NCBI GenBank assembly: GCA_002335345.1
Contig: DDCS01000091.1
Location: 1-12,177, forward strand
Direction of reading: 5' to 3'
DNA from: Flavobacteriaceae bacterium UBA2000
Lineage (GTDB): Bacteria > Bacteroidota > Bacteroidia > Flavobacteriales > Flavobacteriaceae
DNA length: 12,177 nt
Below the pieces are notes generated by a model. The model did no database searches. It was given only the letters and a program-made list of their open reading frames with translations, and was not told the DNA's origin. Each line of letters begins with the position of its first letter. Within the stretch, counting starts at the first letter, position 1. Below, in pieces: positions 1-5,928 of the stretch. The position numbers were made by a program, and so were the translations under genes.

Positions 1-914
1 GACGGGGCATAACTAAAGCCCTCGACAATTAAGTAGTGTTCATTGACTGTGTCCTTGATGGCCATATTCAAATAAGGCCCTCCCATAAACGCGTCGCTCA
101 AGGTCCAAATACCACGAGAAACTATGGTTTCACGCCCTTGTATAAACTCCATGCTCACTTCTGGAACATACGTGGTGTCTGTGATAAACCGGGAGTCATC
201 TTCAACGGGCAATAAACGCGCTCCGATCGCGTCTCTAATATGACGAATATATTGTCCGGGATACTCTGCTTGTGAGGGAATCATGCTCAACGGTGCCGTA
301 TAGATGAGAATATTCGTGGTTCCATTAGAGACCAAGTCTTTTCTTAACCAGTAGTAGTCCTTTGAGGAAGCCGCGATGCGATAAGCTGAGGGCATCTGGA
401 ATTCGATCCCAAAATCTTGGGCCAATCCCTCAGGAACTTTTGGGGAAATTTGTGTGCGCCGTTGACGCTCTTTCAATTCAAAGGCCTTCATCTGTGCAAT
501 CCACTGATTTTGTTGTGCTTGAACCAAAGCGATCAGCGATTCCTCAGAGCGCCCTTGGGCCACCGCCACAAGTTGCGGGCGGGCAAAAGCGTTGGTTTTA
601 AGGCTGGAGGTGTCTTGGTCTCCTAAAGACAAGGATAGAATTAGGCGAGAACTTCGGGCGAAATCGGTAAAATGCTCAGGGGCTAAGTGACTTAAGCTAA
701 ATAGGGGCTCCATTTGTGGCAGTCCTGGGGTGGGGGCTGCGAACCAACTGCGAATACTGTCGCCCACTGCACTAGACCAGATCTCTGGGGGCGCAACAAC
801 GTTTAGGGCATTTATTGAACCCACCGACTCGGGTAAATAACTGCGGTCTGTGGTGCTGTTTTGGCCGCAGGCCAAAACAAGGGTCATCGCGAAAAGGGCA
901 ATTAATTTTTTCAT
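1..914 (-). CDS. DUF4837 family lipoprotein (3' end cut by window edge)
   Basis: A reading frame of 304 complete codons starts with the ATG at 914-912 and is still open at the left edge. The N-terminus MKKLIALFAMTLVLACGQ is a lipoprotein signal: two lysines, a hydrophobic core and a lipobox LVLAC with the lipidated cysteine at residue 16. The mature protein is therefore expected to be membrane-anchored in the cell envelope. The rest is a soluble mixed alpha/beta sequence without catalytic motifs that I recognise. From its look and its place after pgk and a LysM transglycosylase I assign it to DUF4837, a Bacteroidota family of unknown function usually about 330 residues long, so only a short C-terminal part should be missing. 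Its ATG overlaps the upstream gene's TGA as ATGA, which suggests translational coupling. The family assignment is from memory of similar proteins; the lipoprotein nature is seen directly. Confidence 0.82.
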   Translation of the reverse strand, partial: MKKLIALFAMTLVLACGQNSTTDRSYLPESVGSINALNVVAPPEIWSSAVGDSIRSWFAAPTPGLPQMEPLFSLSHLAPEHFTDFARSSRLILSLSLGDQDTSSLKTNAFARPQLVAVAQGRSEESLIALVQAQQNQWIAQMKAFELKERQRRTQISPKVPEGLAQDFGIEFQMPSAYRIAASSKDYYWLRKDLVSNGTTNILIYTAPLSMIPSQAEYPGQYIRHIRDAIGARLLPVEDDSRFITDTTYVPEVSMEFIQGRETIVSRGIWTLSDAFMGGPYLNMAIKDTVNEHYLIVEGFSYAP

Positions 915-2491
915 GATCGTGGTTTTAGGCTCAAGGCCATTCCTGGTTTAATCTCTGACCCACTAATATCATTCCATTTTTTTAAATCTTCCAAAGTAAT
1001 CCCCGGTAACTTCTGAGCGATGCCCCAAAGAGAGTCTCCTTTTTGCACCACATACACGTCCTTATTGTTGTTTTTTGTGCGGCTTGACGCAGTGGTTTCG
1101 TTTACAGGAATTCTTTTGGGGATTATGGTCAGTCTTTGTCCTATTCTGAGCTGGGTGCTTTTAAGCCCGTTCCACCGTTTAATTTGCGCAACGGAAACTC
1201 CATATTTATCGGCTATTTTACCCAAATAATCTCCACTTTTTACGCGATAGCGAATGCGATTATTTTGGTCTACTAGTTCGGGCAGCGGTTTTTCTCTTTG
1301 CGCAAAATCGGCACGAGCCAAGCCGTAAAGACTATCTTGATTCTCTACGAGCAAGCCCAAATCGCTGACCGGCATTCGTAAATAATAGGGCCGGTCCTCA
1401 ATATAGGGAATGACCCCTAGGGTATATTCTGGGTTCAGAAATTCCAGCGTTTCTAGCGGGGTTTGGCTCAACGCCGCGACATGGGACAGGGCAATAGTCT
1501 GGTTTATTTGTATTGTGTCTGTGGTGACGTAATGGGGCTGGGTGTTGGTTGGTGTCAGCCCATACGCGCTGGCGTATTCAAAAATATACATCGTGGCATA
1601 AAATGCCGGTAAATACCCCGCCGTTTCACGCGGTAAAAACGAGCGGATGTTCCAGTAATTCTTGCGCCCTCCCGAGCGGCGTATCGCCTTGCTGACATTG
1701 CCGGGGCCACTGTTATAAGCCGCCAAGGCTAAATCCCAATCGTCCAAAATATCATAGAGCTGATTGAGGTACTCAGCGGCGGCAATCGTTGATTTTAGTG
1801 GGTTGCAGCGCTCATCAACATAGCTGTTTACTTTTAGATCAAACATCTTGCCGGTTTGAAACATAAACTGCCACAAGCCTCGAGCGCCAACTCTTGAGGT
1901 CGCCGTGGGCACCAAGGCCGATTCCACAATGGCCAAATATTTCATTTCTAAAGGCAAGGCGTGCTGAGCAAAAACTTCTTCAAACATCGGGAAATAATAA
2001 TGACTCAAGCCCATAAGTCGCTGCAACTGCGGGCGTCTGTTTTTTAGATAATTCCGAACAATCTGTTCGAGAGAACTGTTATAGGTAATGTGAAAAGGTG
2101 TTTTTTGATCTAGGGCTGCAAGCCTGGACTTAAAGGTTTCTGTCGACCATAAACTATCGTGTAAAGGGATGCTGTCCCATTGAGCACTTATCGCCTGTTG
2201 CTGCTCTTCAAAACGATAGGTGTCCCTAAGGAGTGCGTACCAGGCGCGCTCAATTTCTGCTGCTTTTAGATTATTCCTTAAGCCGGGGCTTAAAGAATCT
2301 TGAGGGTTTGCGCCCGCCAAAACAGCCTCCTTATCTTGCTCAGCAATGGAGATTTGGGTTGTGCTTGTTGAGGCTTTGGATTCAGGCGATGTGAGGGGTT
2401 CATTTTGTCCAAACATCAAAAAGGGCAAGGCACAAAAAACATAAAGAGTGATGATACGATTTTTATTTAGTGAACCCATTGATTTGATCAT
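911..2491 (-). CDS. Membrane-bound lytic transglycosylase (MltD-like) with two LysM domains
   Basis: This 526-residue exported protein probably cleaves the MurNAc-GlcNAc bond of peptidoglycan without hydrolysis (GH23/SLT fold). It has a signal peptide at about residues 1-28 (NKNR followed by a hydrophobic stretch ending FMFGQ-like), an N-terminal helical linker to about 165, and an SLT domain at about 170-310. The SLT domain contains the catalytic Glu190 in LAIVESALVP, the motif GARGLWQFM at 202-210 and the motif AAYNSGPGNV at 257-266. Two LysM peptidoglycan-binding repeats follow, at about 414-456 (YRVKSGDYLGKIA) and 479-522 (YVVQKGDSLWGIA). This SLT plus LysM order is that of E. coli MltD, but there is no lipobox cysteine after the signal, so it is probably periplasmic or outer-membrane-associated by other means. 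The start may be Met1 (2491) or Met5; neither has a clear Shine-Dalgarno. It begins 3 nt after the pgk stop and overlaps the DUF4837 gene by 4 nt, so the three are probably co-transcribed. Confidence 0.93.
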   Translation of the reverse strand: MIKSMGSLNKNRIITLYVFCALPFLMFGQNEPLTSPESKASTSTTQISIAEQDKEAVLAGANPQDSLSPGLRNNLKAAEIERAWYALLRDTYRFEEQQQAISAQWDSIPLHDSLWSTETFKSRLAALDQKTPFHITYNSSLEQIVRNYLKNRRPQLQRLMGLSHYYFPMFEEVFAQHALPLEMKYLAIVESALVPTATSRVGARGLWQFMFQTGKMFDLKVNSYVDERCNPLKSTIAAAEYLNQLYDILDDWDLALAAYNSGPGNVSKAIRRSGGRKNYWNIRSFLPRETAGYLPAFYATMYIFEYASAYGLTPTNTQPHYVTTDTIQINQTIALSHVAALSQTPLETLEFLNPEYTLGVIPYIEDRPYYLRMPVSDLGLLVENQDSLYGLARADFAQREKPLPELVDQNNRIRYRVKSGDYLGKIADKYGVSVAQIKRWNGLKSTQLRIGQRLTIIPKRIPVNETTASSRTKNNNKDVYVVQKGDSLWGIAQKLPGITLEDLKKWNDISGSEIKPGMALSLKPRS

Positions 2492-2494
2492 TAT

Positions 2495-3685
2495 TTAAGC
2501 GTTTAAAACCGCAGCAATTCCTGGTAGTGTTTTTCCTTCGAGCATTTCAAGCATGGCGCCGCCCCCGGTAGAAACATAACTTACTTTATCCTCATAATTG
2601 AACTGTTTTACCGCCGCGACAGAATCGCCACCACCCACCAAGGAAAATGCGCCGTTTTTGGTAGCCTGGGCAATCGCCTCACAAAGGGCTATTGTGCCAT
2701 GAGCAAAAGTCGGCATTTCAAAAACACCAACAGGTCCATTAAATAAAATGGTTTTGGATTGCGCGATGACCGCAGCAAACTTCTTTCTCGTCTCAGGACC
2801 GGCGTCAAGGCCCATCCACTGATCAGGAATCGCATTAATTTGGGAAATTTCAGTGGGTGCCTCGTTACTAAATTCTTGAGTAATCACCGTATCTATCGGG
2901 AGGTGCACCATAACCCCTTTGACTTTGGCTTTGGCCAAAATATTTAACGCTAATTCTTGTTTATCGTCCTCAACCAGTGAGGTTCCAATGGATCCTCCTT
3001 GCGCCTTGATAAAAGTAAAGGCCATTCCTCCTCCGATGATCAAATGGTCGACAGAATCCAATATGCGTTCAATTATTGTAATTTTTGACGAGACCTTTGC
3101 CCCGCCAATAATTGCGGTAACAGGAGACTCGCCGTCATGCATGACTTTATTGACATTGATGATTTCCGAGGCCAATAATGTTCCAAAACAACTTTTTCCT
3201 TTGAAATACTCAGCGATAATTGCGGTAGACGCATGAGCGCGGTGCGCTGTTCCAAAGGCGTCATTAACGTAGATGTCTCCGTGCGCCGCCAAAGCTTTTG
3301 AAAACTCATGATCTCCCTTTTCTTCTTGAGGGTAATAGCGCAAGTTCTCCAAGAGCAAAACACCACCTTGTGGTAATCGCGCTACAGCCTCCTGTGCTTC
3401 TTCTCCAATACAATCTGAAACAAAAGCCACCGGCACACCCAAGGTCTCAGAAACATTTGAGGTTATGTGGCTTAAAGAAAATTCTGATTCTTTGGACTTT
3501 GGTCGCCCCAAATGGGACATTAAAACACAGCTTCCTCCTTGATTTAAAATATGCATTATCGTCGGTTTAGCGGCCTGGATTCGTGTGGCATCTGTCACCT
3601 CGAGATTCGCGTTAAGGGGTACGTTAAAGTCTACGCGTATCAGGGCGCGCTTGCCGTTAAAATCAAAATCGTTTAGGGTCTTCAT
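2495..3685 (-). CDS. pgk: Phosphoglycerate kinase
   Basis: The enzyme transfers the acyl phosphate of 1,3-bisphosphoglycerate to ADP, giving 3-phosphoglycerate and ATP in cytosolic glycolysis; the step reverses in gluconeogenesis. The 396-residue protein is full length. Visible hallmarks are RVDFNVP at 17-23, SHLGRPK at 57-63, NDAFGTAHRAHAS at 141-153, the Lys-containing GGAKVSSK at 194-201, NGPVGVFE at 316-323 and the glycine-rich nucleotide loops GGGDSVAA at 351-358 and STGGGAMLE at 372-380. The frame is open upstream to 3778, but the ATG at 3685-3683 starts exactly at the family N-terminus (MKTLNDFDFNGKRALIRVDFN). The 31 upstream codons would run through the promoter into the divergent holB gene, so I chose 3685. 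A TATATTTG box lies about 18 nt upstream. It is the first gene of a probable pgk-transglycosylase-DUF4837 operon. Confidence 0.99.
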   Translation of the reverse strand: MKTLNDFDFNGKRALIRVDFNVPLNANLEVTDATRIQAAKPTIMHILNQGGSCVLMSHLGRPKSKESEFSLSHITSNVSETLGVPVAFVSDCIGEEAQEAVARLPQGGVLLLENLRYYPQEEKGDHEFSKALAAHGDIYVNDAFGTAHRAHASTAIIAEYFKGKSCFGTLLASEIINVNKVMHDGESPVTAIIGGAKVSSKITIIERILDSVDHLIIGGGMAFTFIKAQGGSIGTSLVEDDKQELALNILAKAKVKGVMVHLPIDTVITQEFSNEAPTEISQINAIPDQWMGLDAGPETRKKFAAVIAQSKTILFNGPVGVFEMPTFAHGTIALCEAIAQATKNGAFSLVGGGDSVAAVKQFNYEDKVSYVSTGGGAMLEMLEGKTLPGIAAVLNA

Positions 3686-3703
3686 TACAGGATTGTTTTG
3701 GCA

Positions 3704-3711
3704 CAAATATA
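3704..3711 (-). promoter_or_regulatory. Probable Bacteroidota -7 promoter box of pgk
   Basis: Read on the minus strand this is TATATTTG, an exact match to the Bacteroidota primary sigma factor -7 consensus TAnnTTTG. It would place transcription start around 3695-3700 and leave a short leader of roughly 10-15 nt before the pgk ATG. No clear TTTG or TTG -33 element lies at the usual distance; that region is occupied by the inverted repeat at 3714-3742. Prediction from sequence only. Confidence 0.6.
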
Positions 3712-3713
3712 AG

Positions 3714-3742
3714 TTTTTCCCAGGTCTATGCCTTGGGAAAAA
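3714..3742. promoter_or_regulatory. Operator-like inverted repeat between divergent pgk and holB promoters
   Basis: Perfect 9-bp arms TTTTTCCCA (3714-3722) and TGGGAAAAA (3734-3742) are separated by 11 nt. The repeat unit spans 29 bp, with arm centres 20 bp apart, about two helical turns, as expected for a dimeric regulator. It lies 2 nt from the pgk -7 box and 4 nt from the putative holB -7 box, so it covers the -33 region of both. It could instead form a hairpin in RNA, but neither predicted transcript would contain it. The bound protein is unknown to me. Confidence 0.5.
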
Positions 3743-3746
3743 TCCG

Positions 3747-3754
3747 TAGATTTG
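3747..3754 (+). promoter_or_regulatory. Possible Bacteroidota -7 promoter box of holB
   Basis: TAGATTTG matches TAnnTTTG exactly. It ends 1 nt before the earliest possible holB start codon (TTG at 3756) and 4 nt before the GTG at 3759. If used, the holB message would be nearly or fully leaderless. No convincing -33 TTTG is seen at the usual spacing, so the match could be fortuitous. Confidence 0.4.
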
Positions 3755-3755
3755 T

Positions 3756-4910
3756 TTGGTGGAGTACGCGCAAATCATTGGATTAAACCATCTTAAAAAC
3801 CATCTGCAAACCAGCGCTGCGCATGGTCGCGTGGCCCACGCCCAATTGTTTAGTGGTCCTACAGGCAGCGGTTTGCTTCCTTTGGCTTTGGCCTATGCAA
3901 AAACGCTCCTATGTGCTGGTTTAGACCCGGAGGGTTCAAGTTACCAAAGGGCTGCACATCAGGTGGATTCTTTGGTGCATCCCGATTTACATTTTATGTA
4001 TCCAGTCAACACTACAGACTCGGTCAAAAAATCTCCATCAGTCCTCGATTTTTTGCCTCAATGGCGAAGCTTTGTTCAAAACAGCCCTTATGGCTCGTTA
4101 ATGGCTTGGTACCAGCACATCGGATTGGGGGGCAAGCAAGGCAGTATCTCTGTTTCCGATACGGAACAAATGACCCGAACGCTTGCGCTTAAATCTTACG
4201 AAGGCGGATTCAAAATTATGATCATTTGGATGGCGGAGAAAATGAACTCAGAATCCTCCAATAAAATTTTAAAACTCCTGGAGGAGCCGCCAGCAAAAAC
4301 GGTTTTTCTTCTGCTAACCGAAGAGGAAGACAAAATCTTAAAGACGATTTATTCGCGCTGTCAATTACTCAGCCTTCCCCTGCTTTCTCAAAATGATTTA
4401 GCCCAAGCACTGACGCAGCATCACGGACTTACGCAACATCAGGCACAGTCCATCGCAAAAACAGCGCATGGGGATTACTACAAAGCACAGCAGCTTATTG
4501 ACGCTCAAGGCGAGGAACCTTTATTTGAACAGTGGTTTTTGCAGTGGGCCCGCGGCGCCTTCAAAGCAAAAGGAAACAAAAAGGCAATACAAGAATTGCT
4601 CAGTTGGAGTGACCATATGGCGGGTCTAGGAAGAGAAACCCAAAAATCCTTTTTGACCTATTGCGGTGGTTTAATTCGTCAGGCGTTTTTAACCCACTAC
4701 AAAACAAAGTCACTGGTCTATTACAATGAATACCACGAAGACTTTGATTTAGCTAAACTTGCGCCATTTATTCATCAAAACAATATTTGGCAAATTCAAG
4801 GCGCGCTTCAAGAGGCTGAGGAACACATCGAGCGCAACGGCAATGCAAAAATCATTTTTACTGATCTTGCCGTACAATTGACACGGCTTTTACATCAAAG
4901 CGCAGATTAA
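3756..4910 (+). CDS. holB: DNA polymerase III subunit delta-prime (clamp loader)
   Basis: Delta-prime is the non-ATPase AAA+ subunit of the clamp-loader complex that places the sliding clamp on primed DNA. The 384-residue protein opens with the family's N-terminal helix and beta strand (AQIIGLNHLKNHLQ, then AHAQLFSGPTGSG). The P-loop at 34-39 lacks the Walker A lysine-Thr/Ser (GPTGSGLL), as expected for delta-prime. HPDLHFMYP is at 75-83, the conserved helix NKILKLLEEPP at 169-179 and the SRC motif at 200-202 (SRCQLL), which in clamp loaders supplies the arginine finger. The C-terminal part (about 215-384) is the helical collar region. No ATG is possible: an in-frame TAG at 3747-3749 precedes only TTG (3756) and GTG (3759) before conserved residues begin, so the start is one of these. 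It is divergent from pgk. The usual zinc-module cysteines are reduced to Cys53 in this part. The call could only be confused with a DnaX fragment, which the missing Walker lysine argues against. Confidence 0.93.
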   Translation: MVEYAQIIGLNHLKNHLQTSAAHGRVAHAQLFSGPTGSGLLPLALAYAKTLLCAGLDPEGSSYQRAAHQVDSLVHPDLHFMYPVNTTDSVKKSPSVLDFLPQWRSFVQNSPYGSLMAWYQHIGLGGKQGSISVSDTEQMTRTLALKSYEGGFKIMIIWMAEKMNSESSNKILKLLEEPPAKTVFLLLTEEEDKILKTIYSRCQLLSLPLLSQNDLAQALTQHHGLTQHQAQSIAKTAHGDYYKAQQLIDAQGEEPLFEQWFLQWARGAFKAKGNKKAIQELLSWSDHMAGLGRETQKSFLTYCGGLIRQAFLTHYKTKSLVYYNEYHEDFDLAKLAPFIHQNNIWQIQGALQEAEEHIERNGNAKIIFTDLAVQLTRLLHQSAD

Positions 4911-5048
4911 TCGTTTTTGATAATTGTTTAGTTTGTTTTCAATAGAATATTCTTATTAAAAAGAACTTATTTAAAGGCGTTTTGCGCTTGTTTTTGCGTT
5001 TTTCCACAAACACCCTTTGGTAAGACGACTTGCTGCCCGTAAAAGCGA
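4911..5048. other. Convergent intergenic gap between holB and the methyltransferase gene
   Basis: This 138-bp AT-rich spacer separates two genes that end towards each other. It contains a 10-bp palindrome AGAATATTCT (4944-4953), a weak AT stem TTCTT/AAGAA (4950-4954 with 4961-4965) and the hairpin listed separately. I see no small coding region or RNA gene. Confidence 0.6.
4975..5003 (+). terminator. Weak hairpin with T-rich tail, possible holB terminator
   Basis: AGGCG (4975-4979) can pair with CGCTT (4985-4989) around a TTTTG loop, with one G-T wobble, followed by GTTTTTGCGTTTTT at 4990-5003. The stem is only 5 bp, so this is a tentative intrinsic terminator about 65 nt past the holB stop. 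Read on the other strand the tail is not T-rich, so it would not serve the methyltransferase operon. Confidence 0.3.
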
Positions 5049-5900
5049 TTAATTTCGTTTTTTAAGGACATAAGCCAGAGAAGATGGTTCCTTGCTAATC
5101 AAGGCGCAGAAATTTGACCATAAGCCGATCAATATCCCTCTCAGTAGAAATCCATTGTTTTTTTTATAGCGCTCAGAAAGAAGGCTCACATAGACAGCAT
5201 CGAACCACATGGGGTGCGTTTGCGTCAGTTCAAAATATTGATTAAAGAGGGCGTCTATGCTTTCCCGTGAGAAGTGCCATAAATGTCTGGGCACATCATA
5301 GGCTGCCCAATGATGACGATAAAACTTTGCGTCCCACGATTTAAAATTCGGCACCGCGACAATCAACACCCCTCGCTCTGAAAGATGTTGGCTAAGCCAT
5401 TTTGCCATCTCGCCAGGATCATCTAAATGTTCTAGGACATGCCAAAGCGTGATCACATCATATCTCTGCCGGCCCATTTCGGCTGGCGCCTTAAATATTT
5501 TCAGCCCCTTGTTGCTTACTGCGGAACGCGCCAGTTTATTAACCTCTAAACCTTCTCCATCCCACGAGGCGTTGTTTGCTGCTTTAAGAAAGTCGCCCGT
5601 GCCCGACCCATAATCCAAAAGTTTTTTGCCCGGGGGATTTGCCTTATTTAACCACCTAAGTTTAACGCGCCTATTCCAATTTCGCACAAAGCGATAGGCT
5701 TGGGCCATTAAACCTGTGCTTTTCTCATTGTGAGAAATGTAATCTGGGTGATTGTAATACGGCGCTAATTCTTTTGGACGGGGGGTTGTTTGGTAAGCCT
5801 TATATTCCTGGTTCCACACCAAGGAAAAGCTTTCTGCCGTAACCATATAATCCGTGACTGCTTTGGGAACATGAGATTCGATGGTGCTGGTTTTTGTCAT
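5049..5900 (-). CDS. Class I SAM-dependent methyltransferase (Methyltransf_23 type)
   Basis: A 283-residue predicted cytosolic methyltransferase of unknown substrate. The Rossmann-fold motif I is LDYGSGTGDF at 95-104, which binds the S-adenosylmethionine carboxypropyl part. The acidic residue after strand 2 is in GEGLEVNK (about 115-122). Motif IV is YDVITLWHVLEHLDDP at 147-162, with the VLEHL seen in Methyltransf_11/23 proteins, and post-motif VAVPNFKSWDAKFY lies at 181-194. The block YDVPRHLWHFS at 201-211 is typical of Bacteroidota homologues whose gene follows mnmG. The N-terminal 75 residues (VTAESFSLVWNQEYKAYQTTPRP) resemble the region that in relatives follows a small Cys-rich zinc finger, but no cysteines are present here. 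The start at 5900 lies 28 nt past the mnmG stop, and this gap is mostly occupied by a parS site. It is the last gene of the DUF4175-ybeY-mnmG unit. The substrate cannot be inferred. Confidence 0.9.
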   Translation of the reverse strand: MTKTSTIESHVPKAVTDYMVTAESFSLVWNQEYKAYQTTPRPKELAPYYNHPDYISHNEKSTGLMAQAYRFVRNWNRRVKLRWLNKANPPGKKLLDYGSGTGDFLKAANNASWDGEGLEVNKLARSAVSNKGLKIFKAPAEMGRQRYDVITLWHVLEHLDDPGEMAKWLSQHLSERGVLIVAVPNFKSWDAKFYRHHWAAYDVPRHLWHFSRESIDALFNQYFELTQTHPMWFDAVYVSLLSERYKKNNGFLLRGILIGLWSNFCALISKEPSSLAYVLKKRN

Positions 5901-5912
5901 TATTTACTGCGT

Positions 5913-5928
5913 TGTTTCACGTGAAACA
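5913..5928. promoter_or_regulatory. parS: parS site (ParB-binding), mnmG-methyltransferase junction
   Basis: TGTTTCACGTGAAACA is a perfect 16-bp palindrome identical to the canonical chromosomal parS sequence bound by ParB/Spo0J. It begins 12 nt upstream of the methyltransferase start codon and directly abuts the mnmG TAA stop. A chance exact 16-mer is very unlikely, and the second copy at 7805-7820 supports the call. ParB should load here as a CTP-dependent clamp and spread over the neighbouring genes, serving origin segregation. Confidence 0.94.

Noticed and set aside
127..134. GTTTCACG as a third parS half-site (also at 1623-1630)
   Set aside because: Only one half of the palindrome is present, both copies lie inside coding sequence, and eight-base matches are expected by chance.
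362..626. Plus-strand open frames of 69-79 codons
   Set aside because: They lie antisense inside the DUF4837 lipoprotein frame, which has a proper lipoprotein signal and a start coupled to its neighbour; the plus-strand translations look random.
3686..3778. Extended pgk start that would add 31 N-terminal residues
   Set aside because: The extension crosses the promoter and the start of holB and has no family similarity; the internal ATG at 3685 matches the normal pgk N-terminus.
4911..5048. Possible small gene or an extended methyltransferase C-terminus in the convergent gap
   Set aside because: Past the methyltransferase stop the same frame stays open for about 25 codons, but the translation is basic and featureless and the protein already ends at a normal family length.
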